Source of the DNA: Salegentibacter lacus
Lineage (GTDB): Bacteria > Bacteroidota > Bacteroidia > Flavobacteriales > Flavobacteriaceae
Reading direction: 5' to 3'
Length of the DNA stretch: 64,000 nucleotides
Assembly (NCBI RefSeq): GCF_020164555.1
Contig: NZ_JAIQZB010000011.1
Location: 88,897-152,896 of the forward strand
In this document: positions 54,139 to 63,803 of the stretch, one piece after another
How the letters are laid out: the number at the start of each line of letters is the position of its first letter
Numbering within the stretch: the first letter of the stretch is position 1
Translations under genes and position numbers: made by a program
Notes under the pieces: generated by a model
What the model saw: only the letters and a program-made list of their open reading frames with translations
Told to the model about the DNA's origin: nothing
Databases searched by the model: none

Positions 54139-55737
54139 TTAGTTAAAATTTAATTGGTATGCTTCTAAGTTATCCAAGGTGAAATCGCCGCCCTCTGCCA
54201 TTACAGAGAGTTGCTCCCAGGGAAAATTAGGGAAGAATATTTCTGTTATTACAGTTTCTCCTTCATCAAAGAATAGTTCAATGGAAGTTTTATCAAGAAT
54301 GATAATTCCACTTAAGTCTTCAGATTCGGATATTCGGGGTGCTGTAGACACCTTATTCGCAAAGTCTTTAGAGAAATCGGTTTGCCCTGCTGCCGACCTA
54401 TCCAAATAAAATTCCTTTTTTGAATGGTTATATCCGAACACAAGTTCATCTCCCTTAGAGTTGGAAAGCCTAAACTTATAGTTAGTATCCTTAATATCTG
54501 AAATGTTAAATCTTATCTCTGCCCTTGCAAGATCTATTCTAGATGAATCTATTAGTTTGGTCTCTCCTTCAATCTTTATATTTTCCTCCTGATAACTTAG
54601 ACTTCTATAGTTCTTAAGTTCTTTTGCAGGAACAGAAGTAATAAGGTAACCGTTGTCATTCTTCTCCAGTTTCAATTCGCGAGCAATGGTCATTGCACTT
54701 CTCCAGGTCTCGGTAGGAACTTCATTTGCATATTGCCAATTAGACATCCAACCCATAAATAGGTGACGCCCGTTTTCTTCCGGAATATTAGCCCAGGTTA
54801 CCCCTGCGTAATTGTCTTTACCAAAGTCTATCCAATAATGATGGTCTTCACCCAAATCTGCCATAGACTCGTCCAGTGTGAAGGTTTTACCATCAAAATC
54901 GCCAACAAAATATTGGGTACCGGACCCACCGTTAAATCCACCTGGGTTTAAGCTTTGAATGAGAACCCATTTTTTCTCGTCGGTTCCTTCCACCTTCATC
55001 TGTATAAAGTCGGGACACTCCCAAACCCCGCCGTGGGCACCTATCCCACGGCCAAATTCAGAGGCTAACTCCCAATCCTTTAAGTTTTGAGAAGTATAAA
55101 ACATCGTTTTATCATCGGCAGAAAGTACCATAACCCATTGGTCATGTACTTCATCACGGGTTATTTTCGGATCTCTAAAATCACGAATTCCCGGATTTTC
55201 AATCACAGGGTTTCCTTCATATTTAGTAAAGGTTTTTCCTTCATCAAGACTATAGGCAATGGCCTGGGACTGATAGTCTATTTCTCCTGCCTCCTCACCC
55301 TTAGGATCGTGATAAGTAAACATGGCTATAACAGGCACCTTACCTTCCTGTCCGAAACCAGAAGTATTATTGTTATCTACCACTGCACTTCCTGAAAATA
55401 TATATCCTTTATCATCAGGCTCCAGTGCTATGGGCTGTTCTTTCCAGGTGATCATATCGGTACTTATTGCATGCCCCCAATGCATAGGCCCCCATATATT
55501 ATCATCTGGGTAATGCTGAAAGTAAAGATGGAAATAACCATTATAGAAGAACATCCCGTTGGGATCATTCATCCAGCCAGATTGTGGGGTAAAGTGAAAA
55601 TTTGGTCTAAAATCGGTATCGCTCTGGGCAGTCACCTCAGGAGTTTTCTCGTCTGAATCTTTGCTGTTATCCTTGCAGGAAAACAGCAGCATCGCGCTAA
55701 GAAGACAAGAAGAAAGAAATATAAATTTGTTTTTCAT
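54139..55737 (-). CDS. GH32 fructan hydrolase lipoprotein (levanase/inulinase type)
   Basis: 532 residues. Lipobox LLFSC (Cys about 21). All three GH32 catalytic acids are in place: nucleophile in SGWMNDPNG (Asp about 58), transition-state Asp in FRDP (about 189) and acid/base in WECPD (Glu about 240). The C-terminal beta-sandwich (about 370-532) is present. The motif context is of exo-fructanase/invertase type; endo or exo action cannot be decided. Surface or periplasmic location from the lipid anchor. Ends 11 bp before susC. Confidence 0.93.
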   Translation of the reverse strand: MKNKFIFLSSCLLSAMLLFSCKDNSKDSDEKTPEVTAQSDTDFRPNFHFTPQSGWMNDPNGMFFYNGYFHLYFQHYPDDNIWGPMHWGHAISTDMITWKEQPIALEPDDKGYIFSGSAVVDNNNTSGFGQEGKVPVIAMFTYHDPKGEEAGEIDYQSQAIAYSLDEGKTFTKYEGNPVIENPGIRDFRDPKITRDEVHDQWVMVLSADDKTMFYTSQNLKDWELASEFGRGIGAHGGVWECPDFIQMKVEGTDEKKWVLIQSLNPGGFNGGSGTQYFVGDFDGKTFTLDESMADLGEDHHYWIDFGKDNYAGVTWANIPEENGRHLFMGWMSNWQYANEVPTETWRSAMTIARELKLEKNDNGYLITSVPAKELKNYRSLSYQEENIKIEGETKLIDSSRIDLARAEIRFNISDIKDTNYKFRLSNSKGDELVFGYNHSKKEFYLDRSAAGQTDFSKDFANKVSTAPRISESEDLSGIIILDKTSIELFFDEGETVITEIFFPNFPWEQLSVMAEGGDFTLDNLEAYQLNFN

Positions 55738-55749
55738 GATAAGTTGTTT

Positions 55750-57090
55750 TTATTGTTGAAAAGCTTGTTTGTTTTTACTCGGGGATAATTCTTCGCCCAG
55801 TTCTTCGAGGGTTTTTCCTTTGGTTTCGGGCATCATAAAAATCACGAAGAATAGTTGTAAAACCATCATAAAGGCAAAAAAGCCGAAGACATAACCGGGG
55901 CCAATTGTTGTAAAAAGTACCGGTACCAAAGAAGGTACAATAGCAGCCAGTACCCAATGCGTAGAAGAGCCAAATGCCTGTCCCGAGGCCCTTAAGTGGT
56001 TAGGGAATATTTCAGAAATAAATACCCAAATTACCGCTCCCTGGCCTATCGCGTGTGCCGCAATAAACAAGAATAGGAAAATAGGCACCCAAAGCCCGCC
56101 CCAATTCAGGAAGAATGCCGCTGCTACCAGGGATAAAGAGATAATATAGCCTATGGAGCCAGCAAACATCAGTTTTTTCCTTCCTACTTTATCGATTAGA
56201 AAAACTCCAAGAAGGGTGAACAGTAAATTCACCACGCCTATTCCTATACTACTTAGTAAGGCCGTATTGGCCTCAAGACCTGCCGATTCAAAAATCCTGG
56301 GAGCGTAATACAGAAAAGCGTTTATCCCTGAAAGCTGATTAAAGAATGCTACTAAAAATGCAAGAATCAGTGGAAAGCGATACTTTTTCATAAAGATATT
56401 CTCCCCGGTGATCTGACTTTCAGACTGTTTTTTAATTTCCAGCATTCGTTTTTCCAGATCGGCCTCCGGATTGATATCCTGAAGTATTTTAGCCGCTTCT
56501 TCATTTCTGGATTTTGAGATAAGCCAACGTGGACTCCTGGGAATAAATACCACGAAAACTATATAAATAAATGCCGGAATAGCCTCTACTCCAACCATCC
56601 AGCGCCAGGGTTGGGCACCCGTATCGCGAAGTAAATAGTTAGATAGGTAAGCGATTAGAATTCCTAAAACTATGTTGAATTGATAAAGAGACACCAACCT
56701 ACCTCTATCCTTAGGTGGTGCAATTTCTGATACATAGGTGGGAGCTGCAATTGTTGACGCACCAACACCTAAACCTCCCAGGAATCGAAAAATGGCAAAG
56801 GTAATGGGGTCGTTTGCGAAAGCTGAACCCAAGGCAGAAAGAAGATAAAGTACTCCTATTATTATAAGGGTATTTTTTCTTCCAAATTTATTTGTGGGAA
56901 TTCCTCCAAAAATAGCACCTACTACAGTTCCCCAAAGCGCCATCGCCATAACGATAGAACCGTGAAAAGCATCAGATGTGCCCCATAATTCCTGAAGCTG
57001 TTTATCGGCACCGGAAATAACTACGGTGTCGAATCCGAAAAGAAAGCCTGCTAAAGCAGCACTAATTGACCATGCGAAAATTTTACTCAT
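55750..57090 (-). CDS. sugar porter (MFS), probable fructose importer
   Basis: 446 residues, 12 membrane segments. Sugar-porter marks: GFDTVVISGA in TM1, NKFGRKNTL, RFLGGLGVGAST, IPRSPRWLI after TM6, QLSGINAFLYYAP in TM7, DKVGRKKL, and terminal PETKGKTLEELG. A cytoplasmic membrane importer for hexose, most likely fructose given the GH32 and fructokinase. First gene of the operon, downstream of the direct-repeat operator candidate; 12 bp before the GH32 gene. Confidence 0.9.
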   Translation of the reverse strand: MSKIFAWSISAALAGFLFGFDTVVISGADKQLQELWGTSDAFHGSIVMAMALWGTVVGAIFGGIPTNKFGRKNTLIIIGVLYLLSALGSAFANDPITFAIFRFLGGLGVGASTIAAPTYVSEIAPPKDRGRLVSLYQFNIVLGILIAYLSNYLLRDTGAQPWRWMVGVEAIPAFIYIVFVVFIPRSPRWLISKSRNEEAAKILQDINPEADLEKRMLEIKKQSESQITGENIFMKKYRFPLILAFLVAFFNQLSGINAFLYYAPRIFESAGLEANTALLSSIGIGVVNLLFTLLGVFLIDKVGRKKLMFAGSIGYIISLSLVAAAFFLNWGGLWVPIFLFLFIAAHAIGQGAVIWVFISEIFPNHLRASGQAFGSSTHWVLAAIVPSLVPVLFTTIGPGYVFGFFAFMMVLQLFFVIFMMPETKGKTLEELGEELSPSKNKQAFQQ

Positions 57091-57140
57091 ATCTTAATTT
57101 CTAAGTATGAAACTAAACTATGCTTAAAACTTCTGCTTGT

Positions 57141-57160
57141 ATTTTAGGAATTCCTAAAAT
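57141..57160. promoter_or_regulatory. perfect 20-bp palindrome upstream of the fructan operon
   Basis: ATTTTAGGAATTCCTAAAAT, a complete dyad 51 bp before the sugar-porter ATG. It is suitable as a homodimer operator or a 5'-UTR element. No T-run follows, so not an obvious terminator of the hybrid regulator gene. Confidence 0.5.
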
Positions 57161-57261
57161 GATTATAAAATTGTTAATTAAATCGAAATTAATTGTGAAG
57201 TGCTTAAATTACAGGCCTTTATCGCTTTTTATATAAATCAACGAAACCGTTATAGTTTAGT

Positions 57262-57290
57262 ATTTGATACAAAAAGTTTAAATTTGATAC
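57262..57290. promoter_or_regulatory. 20-bp-phased direct repeats, candidate HTCS operator
   Basis: ATTTGATAC occurs at 57262-57270 and 57282-57290, start to start exactly 20 bp. AraC-type regulators bind direct repeats about two helical turns apart. It lies between the hybrid regulator (ends 57332) and the operon it should activate (starts 57090), about 170 bp before the first gene. Confidence 0.55.
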
Positions 57291-57331
57291 GTAGTTAATG
57301 GCATTTTCGAAATCGATGTAGCCTTTACAAA

Positions 57332-60061
57332 TTAGTTTCTGAACTGTTTTGGAGTATCACCATACTTATTCTTAAAGGAGGTGGAAAAATAGCCTGGAGA
57401 AGCATATCCAACCTCGTAGGCAATTTCGGAGATGTTTAAATTCGTTTCCTGTAGAAGACTTTTAGCTTTGCTCAATCTCTGAGCATTTATATAATCGCTA
57501 ATACTAATTCCCATAATAGCCTTAACCTTTCGATAAAGTTGCACCCTGGAAATCCCCATTTGCTGTGCCAGGTCTTCTACATTAAAACGGGTATGCTTTA
57601 AATTCTTTTCAATAATCTGATTGAGATTTTTTAGAAAAGTCTGTTCGGAATCTTCAAACTTATTGTCTTTTACCTGATCTATTTTATTAGTATAATAATA
57701 GCGAAGTTTTTCTCTGTTAAACAATGCAGTTCGTAAAGATTCCTTCAAGATATCAAAGCTGAAAGGTTTAGATATATAAGAGTCAGCTCCGGCTCTTAAA
57801 GCCTTTATACGAGATTCTTCATCGCTTAATGCCGTGAGAATTAATGTTGGAATGTGAGAAGTGCGTAGATCGCTTTTAAGTTCTTTACAAATTTCAAAAC
57901 CACTTTTCTCCGGAAGGTTGATATCACAAATAATAACATCGGGAATTATTTCCATTGCTTTTTCAATAGCGTCTGTACCATCAGAAAGTTCTACCTGGTA
58001 ATCTCCTAGCAATCTTTTCTTCAAAAGATAAGATAGATCTTCATTATCTTCAATAATCAAAATAGTTTCAGCATTTTCATTTAAAGACTCAGGAAGCTCT
58101 TCAGTAATAAAGCTACTCTGCAAAGCCTTTTCTGATTTTTCCATTTGAGTCTCTGAAGTATCTTCTGAAAATATATATTCTGAAAGATGATTTTTCCCCA
58201 GCAGTAATTCAATTTTAAATTCCGCACCCTGGTGGGATGAGACCGAAATATTACCTTTATGCAATTCAACAAACTGCCTGGTAATATAGAGTCCCAACCC
58301 AGAGCTGGGCTTGGTATTATTCCCAGCCTGTCTAAAAGGATCAAATATCTTTTGAAAGTCTTCTTTTGGAATCCCCATCCCTGAATCTTTAAAGCGCACC
58401 TCAACTTTATCCTCGCCTGTCTCTTCTATCTGAATACTAATCTGACCATTTTTAGGGGTGAATTTAAAAGCGTTGGAAAGCATATTGAAAAACACCTTAT
58501 CCATCATATCGCGGTCCATATAAACCATCACCTCTTTATTACTTGCCTCCAGGTGTAGGGCAATTGACTTCCGTATTGCTTCGGTTTCAAAATCTTCATA
58601 TATATTACTTATAAATTCAAATAAGTTAGTCTTTAACGGCTTAAGATTAAAGCTGCCACTTTCTAATTTTCTAAAATCCAAAAGTTCATTAATAAGCCTC
58701 AATAACCTAACTGAATTTTTACTGATAAGGTTAGTTTCATAAGTAAAATCTTTAAGTTGTTTATGGGGATTTTGTGATATACTCTCTATTGCGCTGGTAA
58801 TTAATGTTAGCGGAGTTTTAAATTCGTGAGAAAGGGCGGTAAAAAAATTGATCTTTACTTCATTGGAGATCTTTAATTGTTCCGCAAACTTTTCAATTTG
58901 ATTTCGTTGGGTAATTATTTTCTCATTATTTAGTTCCAACCTACGTTTTCGTTTCTTTAATTTAAATACCAGATAAACAGCCCAAAAACCTAATAATAAA
59001 AGCAAAAGAATTAAGCCAACCATAATCTTTAAAAGGTTGGATTGTGAGTTATAAGTAGCTACTTGTTCTTTGATTACGGCCTGTTGCTGTTCGATATCAT
59101 TTTGCTGCTGGTTCATTTTATTGAACTGATTCTGCATGATTTCTACATTCACCTTGTCTATAACTACAGTACTCAGAATATTGTTTTTATCTATCTGGTC
59201 CCCTTCCATTAGTTGAACTGCAAGCTTTATGGCTTCAGCACCACCAGTGGGGTAAAGCACGGTAGCTGTGAGAACACCTTCTTTTACGAGTTGTATGCCC
59301 CCGCTTGGACCAAAAAGCCCGTCTACCCCTATAATTTGGATGCTATCTTCAAGATTTTTGCTACGGGCCACTTCCCACGCACCCATTGCCATACGGTCAT
59401 TATGCGCAAAAATATAATCTGTACTTCCCACCGAATCTAATATAGACTTCAAATTATCACCAACGGAAGTTTTTTCCCAATCCCCTGCAATTGATGCCAC
59501 AATACTTATGTTCCCCTGATTACCCATGACTTCATTAAAACCCTGGCTACGTTCAAAAGCTGGGGAAGAAGTTTGAAGTCCGGTTATTTCAATCAGCTCC
59601 AACTTTTGGTTAGGCTTTGAATTGGAAACAATATAATTCGCTGCATTTTTACCGATTTCAACATTATTTGCCCCCACATAGGCGGTATAATTACTTCCTT
59701 CAATTTTACGATCTATAACTATGGTAGGAATCCCGGCATTCATTGCTTTTTCTATAACCGGGGTAATAGGAACCGATTGAATGGGGGAAACTATTAAAAC
59801 ATCTACTCCGTTAGAAATTAACTCTTCTATTTGTCTAATCTGCCTGGAGACATCATTTTGAGCGTCTTTAATTTGAAGGCTAAAACCGGGATGCATTGAA
59901 GCTTCTACCTCCATTGCCCTGTTCATTTCTTTCCGCCAATTATCGGTAGTCATTGCCTGTACAAATCCTATTGTATAAACATCATCTTGTTTTCTATCTG
60001 TCTCACAAGAGATGATCGCAAAAGAAAAAATAATTAAAACTATACAACATAGATTCTTCAT
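57332..60061 (-). CDS. hybrid two-component regulator with periplasmic sugar-binding domain
   Basis: 909 residues from ATG 60061; the longer frame begins at TTG 60127. Lipoprotein-like signal (IISC near 20), LacI/ribose-type periplasmic binding domain about 25-320 (TIGFVQAMTTDNWR, DVLIVSPIQSVP, GVDGLFGPSGG), one TM about 345-365, HisKA with TALSHEFKTPLTL (His about 420), GHKL ATPase, receiver (VIICDINLPEKSGFE) and AraC HTH at the C-terminus (DLAQQMGISRVQLYRKVKAI, YASPGYFSTSFKNKYG). Architecture matches the fructose-sensing HTCS BT1754 of Bacteroides thetaiotaomicron. It probably senses free fructose and activates the adjacent operon. Confidence 0.92.
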   Translation of the reverse strand: MKNLCCIVLIIFSFAIISCETDRKQDDVYTIGFVQAMTTDNWRKEMNRAMEVEASMHPGFSLQIKDAQNDVSRQIRQIEELISNGVDVLIVSPIQSVPITPVIEKAMNAGIPTIVIDRKIEGSNYTAYVGANNVEIGKNAANYIVSNSKPNQKLELIEITGLQTSSPAFERSQGFNEVMGNQGNISIVASIAGDWEKTSVGDNLKSILDSVGSTDYIFAHNDRMAMGAWEVARSKNLEDSIQIIGVDGLFGPSGGIQLVKEGVLTATVLYPTGGAEAIKLAVQLMEGDQIDKNNILSTVVIDKVNVEIMQNQFNKMNQQQNDIEQQQAVIKEQVATYNSQSNLLKIMVGLILLLLLLGFWAVYLVFKLKKRKRRLELNNEKIITQRNQIEKFAEQLKISNEVKINFFTALSHEFKTPLTLITSAIESISQNPHKQLKDFTYETNLISKNSVRLLRLINELLDFRKLESGSFNLKPLKTNLFEFISNIYEDFETEAIRKSIALHLEASNKEVMVYMDRDMMDKVFFNMLSNAFKFTPKNGQISIQIEETGEDKVEVRFKDSGMGIPKEDFQKIFDPFRQAGNNTKPSSGLGLYITRQFVELHKGNISVSSHQGAEFKIELLLGKNHLSEYIFSEDTSETQMEKSEKALQSSFITEELPESLNENAETILIIEDNEDLSYLLKKRLLGDYQVELSDGTDAIEKAMEIIPDVIICDINLPEKSGFEICKELKSDLRTSHIPTLILTALSDEESRIKALRAGADSYISKPFSFDILKESLRTALFNREKLRYYYTNKIDQVKDNKFEDSEQTFLKNLNQIIEKNLKHTRFNVEDLAQQMGISRVQLYRKVKAIMGISISDYINAQRLSKAKSLLQETNLNISEIAYEVGYASPGYFSTSFKNKYGDTPKQFRN

Positions 60062-60368
60062 AACCTCTTTATAAAAAATATTTAAACAGCTACTGAATGC
60101 CCTGTTAATTAATTCATAATGATACAAATTTCTTTAATTCTTTCTTCATTCCTTCCTTATTCCTTTATATTATTTTCGTTTAGAGTAAAATGAGGCGACT
60201 ATAGATTTGTAAAGATTAAAATTGTTGTATCCAAAACATTAAAAAGACCTCACATTTCTGTGAAGCCTTAACTTTTAAAGTAGCGCGAGTTATGAGTGTG
60301 ATCCTTTAATTTTACTATTCATAAAAGAACAAGAATCAATTTAAATGAAAATTTATTAACTCATAAAA
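60062..60368. other. 307-bp region upstream of HTCS, weak signals only
   Basis: Contains TAGATTTG (60202-60209), a TAnnTTTG match on the plus strand with no gene to drive, and a small hairpin TCACATTTCTGTGA near 60250. No gene or RNA recognised. Confidence 0.4.
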
Positions 60369-60424
60369 TATAATACTACCCAAATATAGGACAGGAAATT
60401 AAGTTGTAATTTAACCCTGTCATT

Positions 60425-60703
60425 ATGAAAACACCAAGAAGAAAATTCAGTGCCTCTTTCAAGGCTAAAGTAGCTATTGAAGCGATCAAAGATCAGACAA
60501 GTTTGCAAGATCTTGCCGCAAAATTTGAACTACATCCTACCCAAATATCCAGTTGGAAGCGGGAGTTTTTAAAAAATGCAGATCTTGCCTTTGGATCCAA
60601 ATCAGAGAAAGATGATTCCGATTCGGATACCGCACCCCTTTATAGTAAAATCGGCCAGTTACAAGTGGAAAATGATTTTTTAAAGAAAGTCTTGGGCAAA
60701 TGA
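60425..60703 (+). CDS. IS3-family transposase OrfA (HTH)
   Basis: 92 residues. N-terminal RRKFSASFKAKVAIEAIKDQ and LQDLAAKFELHPTQISSWKR form the HTH of IS3 OrfA, followed by a leucine-zipper-like KIGQLQVENDFLKKVLGK. Its stop overlaps the OrfB start in ATGA. In IS3 elements, OrfA and OrfB are usually joined by -1 frameshifting; no classic A6G slippery run is seen at the junction, so coupling by ATGA overlap is possible. Confidence 0.9.
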   Translation: MKTPRRKFSASFKAKVAIEAIKDQTSLQDLAAKFELHPTQISSWKREFLKNADLAFGSKSEKDDSDSDTAPLYSKIGQLQVENDFLKKVLGK

Positions 60704-61548
60704 GCACTACCGAAAGAAGACAAAAGGTAGTTAAATCCCATCCAAGGCTAAGTCTTGTTCAACAATATATTATTCTTAATATTCATCGCTCCGGTCTCTA
60801 TTATAAGCCTAAGAGCGAGAGTCCACTCAATCTTAGGATAATGAAGGATATAGATGTTCAATTTTTGGAACATCCCTACTATGGAGTAGAACGCATGACC
60901 GATTTCCTAAACCTTGATCTTGGGTACCATGTAAACGTCAAAAGGATAAGACGCTTGTATAAGGTTATGGGATTACAAACCATTTATAGAAAGCCTAAAA
61001 CTACCATCAGAGACCCTAAAAGCTATAAGTTCCCTTATCTGCTAAAGGACCTGGTAATAGAGCGACCCAATCAGCTATGGCAGACCGACATCACCTATAT
61101 TCCTATGTTTCGTGGCTTTATGTATATGAATGCAATTATTGATGTATACAGTAGAAAAATCCTTAACTGGAGTATCTCAAATTCTATGGATAAAGAGTGA
61201 TGTATAGAACTCTTAGAGGACACTATCGTCCAATATGGAGCACCTGAGATACATAATTCCGACCAGGGAGTGCAATACACCAGTACTCAGTATATTGATG
61301 TACTTAAAAAGCATAACATACGAATATCCATGGATAGCAAGGGAAGAGCCTTAGATAACATCTACATCGAACGCTTCTGGAAGTCACTCAAATATGAAAA
61401 GATCTATTTAAACCCTCCCAACGGAGGTGTAGATCTCTATCAAATGGTAAGGCAGTACATTGAATTCTACAATACCAAGAGAAGACATACAGAAATAGGA
61501 AAAGTTCCACCTGATCAAATTTATAACCTCAAAAAAATAGCATCATAA
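60700..61548 (+). pseudogene. IS3-family transposase OrfB (DDE), internal stop
   Basis: The DDE domain is readable throughout: WQTDITYIPMF (first Asp), NSDQGVQYTS (second Asp) and DNIYIERFWKSLKYE (Glu). An in-frame TGA at 61198-61200, after NSMDKE, splits the frame; the continuation starts CIELLEDTIVQYGAPEIH with no shift. The stop lies between the first and second catalytic Asp, so the product is inactive unless read through. Confidence 0.88.
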
Positions 61549-61631
61549 ATAATTATGAATATCTTTAAACTGTCTTACAGATGGGGAGTATTGTAAAATT
61601 CACTAAAAATATGTTATACAAGGTGTTACTA

Positions 61632-61669
61632 AATAAATAAGCCGACTGGAAAAAGTCGGCTTATTTATT
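61632..61669. terminator. strong bidirectional terminator
   Basis: AATAAATAAGCCGACT (61632-61647) pairs perfectly with AGTCGGCTTATTTATT (61654-61669) over 16 bp around GGAAAA. It has a GC core with flanking A/T stretches usable in both directions. It follows the IS element and precedes minus-strand remnants. Confidence 0.8.
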
Positions 61670-61775
61670 CTGCCAGCAGAGTTCTTCGGTTCCGCTTTAG
61701 ATTGCTGTAATAGAGTTAAGCTATTTAAAAAATTCACTGTTATTATTCTATTTAAAAACTATTAATCTTCACTTC

Positions 61776-61994
61776 CTATCTACTTTTAACCAGTGAACGG
61801 ATATCAACCCCATAATAGTTCACAAATTGTAACATTAAATGCATTAATAAGGTAAAGACCTGTGCAACAAGGGCGCCAAAAAGCAAGCTCAATTTGACAA
61901 TATTGTAACTATTGGTAACAACTGAAAATTGGCAAAGGAATTCGCCAGGAATTGAAAAGAAATAAACATTATTAGAAACAAATTTTTGGATCTT
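61776..61994 (-). pseudogene. C-terminal fragment of a membrane protein
   Basis: A frame open for 72 codons with no start, ending at TAG 61776-61778. It reads FFSIPGEFLCQ, then a membrane segment (VKLSLLFGALVAQVFTLLMH) and ends GVDIRSLVKSR. The layout recalls the last part of DUF2975-type membrane proteins, by impression. Upstream in the same frame a TGA blocks it. Likely a truncated remnant. Confidence 0.45.
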
Positions 61995-62085
61995 TCAGAC
62001 TTCTGTTTATTTATGGTATTCTGTTATAAAAATTAAAGGGATTGAATATTTCTATCTATATCCAATCCCCTGTACGTTTTAAAAG

Positions 62086-62304
62086 CTAAGAGTCAATTTC
62101 AAGATCTGGAATATCTTTCATTTTTCCGTTCTCAGATTTACCTAAAATAATCACTTCTTTACTCTCTTTATATTCTTCAATAGCGAGAATTAATTGCTCT
62201 TTGGTATCTCTTCGAATTTTGATACCGCTTCTTTGGTTTTTATTCCGGACTTCAATATAATATCCATCTCTCAGATCTTTAGCTTTTGTGGAAGGTCTAC
62301 CCAT
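62086..62304 (-). CDS. small conserved flavobacterial protein, 72 aa
   Basis: 72 residues beginning MGRPSTKAKDLRDGYYIEV and including GIKIRRDTKEQLILAIEEY and VIILGKSENGK. I recognise this as a small protein type common in Flavobacteriaceae, with no assigned function. Basic N-terminus, helical centre, no signal peptide. Probably monocistronic. Confidence 0.7.
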   Translation of the reverse strand: MGRPSTKAKDLRDGYYIEVRNKNQRSGIKIRRDTKEQLILAIEEYKESKEVIILGKSENGKMKDIPDLEIDS

Positions 62305-62619
62305 AATTAATATTTAAATGTAAAATAATATAATTTTTCTTTTTATTACCAAAAGCCGGTAAGATAATTAATTTTTAATCAAGTGCGCCAAACCAGAACT
62401 AATTTTAAAAATTCTATCTTCTACTTTTCATCTTTAAACTGTTGCTCAGAAATATAAAATTCACGGAACATTTATTATTCCCCCTCTATTTATCAATGCT
62501 ATAGCATCAATATTATACAAACCCAATACCTCATAATCCAGGCTAAGCAACAAACTTTATTAAATTGCTAACTGTTAGGTTTATAGAAATCACCTGCAAT
62601 TAGTTTGATTCATTTTTAA
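62305..62619. other. 315-bp spacer, no feature recognised
   Basis: AT-rich sequence between two minus-strand genes with no ORF, RNA or clear repeat. Confidence 0.5.
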
Positions 62620-63051
62620 TTACCTACGATGCCACTTTTTAGAAAACCACCAGATGGCTGCCTGAACGAAGGCCGTCATCCCACAAATTAGTAAAATATT
62701 CATAATTACCATAAAAATTACATTCTCCCTAAAGGAATCTCCAAGTGACCACAACTCAAGTTCTGCTCCTCGATTTACATAAAAGCCTAAGAAGATAAAA
62801 GCCGTGATAACGGTAAGGTAATTTATAATAAAAAGTAACTGATTGCCATATTTCCATCGAAGATAAATAGCTGGACCCGTGATTAAGATCCATCCAATCC
62901 ATATACTAATTTGAAAATTTTGAATAGCCTGTTGAACAACTTGCGCTGTTTCTATTTCTGAAAAAGCCTGTTCCAGTTTGAATAAGAAAAAAGCAATTAA
63001 ACAAAATCCCAGTCCTGCAATACTCCAGCTTATAACATTTTTAAAAGTCAT
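62620..63051 (-). CDS. hypothetical four-helix membrane protein
   Basis: 143 residues with four predicted membrane segments at about 6-24, 46-66, 72-92 and 108-134 (WSIAGLGFCLIAFFLF, ISIWIGWILITGPAIYL, FIINYLTVITAFIFLGF, FMVIMNILLICGMTAFV). Basic C-terminus KKWHRR, expected in the cytoplasm. No family recognised. It lies 73 bp downstream of the oxidoreductase remnant on the same strand. Confidence 0.6.
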   Translation of the reverse strand: MTFKNVISWSIAGLGFCLIAFFLFKLEQAFSEIETAQVVQQAIQNFQISIWIGWILITGPAIYLRWKYGNQLLFIINYLTVITAFIFLGFYVNRGAELELWSLGDSFRENVIFMVIMNILLICGMTAFVQAAIWWFSKKWHRR

Positions 63052-63124
63052 ATTTAAAATTCTCCTTTAATATTTCTATTACTATTAAAACCGGGGGATG
63101 GATTTCTTTGAGTTTCATCATTAT

Positions 63125-63545
63125 CTATTCTGTGGAGTTTTCCTGAATAAAAGACTTCCCGTATTCATTTTTTCGTTCAGTAATTAAATCTGAAATAATT
63201 TTTCCGGCTAGGCTTCCGTAAATCAATCCGTCGGTTGAAAAGCCTGTGGCAATAAATTCATTTTTATTTATACTTTTTCTCCCTATAGAAAGATCTGCAG
63301 ACTTATAATTTTGACCACCCCAAAAATGTGTGATCTCAGCTACCGGAAATTTTTCTTTTAAGTAGTTCTCCAAGGATTCCAATAACTTATTATTCTGAGC
63401 CTGCCCTACTTTGTATGACTTATCAACAGCCACAAGATAAGATTTTCCGTTTCGCTTATAGCAGCGAAAAGAATATTTTTCTTTGTCTTTAAACTCCCAG
63501 AAAATACCCTAGGGATAATTGTCACCCTGCAGTGTTGCATATGAC
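63125..63545 (-). pseudogene. C-terminal remnant of an FAD-dependent oxidoreductase
   Basis: The frame 63433-63125 (GTG start) ends with THFWGGQNYKSADLSIG and IATGFSTDGLIYGSLAGKII, the FAD-binding C-terminus of DAO-type oxidoreductases (often fused to a Rieske domain). Upstream the same frame reads GIFWEFKDKEKYSFRCYK and QGDNYP, separated by a TAG at 63509-63511. The catalytic N-terminal 60% is missing. A degraded gene, not a small functional protein. Confidence 0.7.
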
Positions 63546-63803
63546 CTTCTTAATAGCTGTTACTTTGTAGAAATAAATTAATGCTATATATCAGAAGTGT
63601 ATAAATAAAATATATCTTATTTAAGGTTATTTTTGGTAAGCTATCTATGGGTGATTTTTTAAAAACTGATATACGGAAACGATGAAATTGAAGCTTAATA
63701 AACGAGCTGTAAGACATTAATTAAAAGAATTTTAAATTTTAAATAAAACAATAGAGGTCAGTATTTAAATACGTATCTTAATTACCAGTAAATATTTAAA
63801 ATT

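Larger units (their letters stand above)
60369..61595 (+). mobile_element. IS3-family insertion sequence (IS150-like organisation)
   Basis: Inverted ends: IRL 60369-60394 and IRR 61570-61595 match at about 20 of 26 positions (TA[T/C]AATACT...GACAG). They enclose orfA and orfB in the usual IS3 order. A possible 3-bp target duplication AAA flanks both sides (60366-60368, 61596-61598), though it is low complexity. The orfB has an internal stop, so the copy is probably inactive. Confidence 0.82.

Noticed and set aside
60279..60305. Possible tRNA-Met remnant (GTAGCGCGAGTTATGAG) upstream of the IS element
   Set aside because: Too short and degenerate; no cloverleaf can be drawn.
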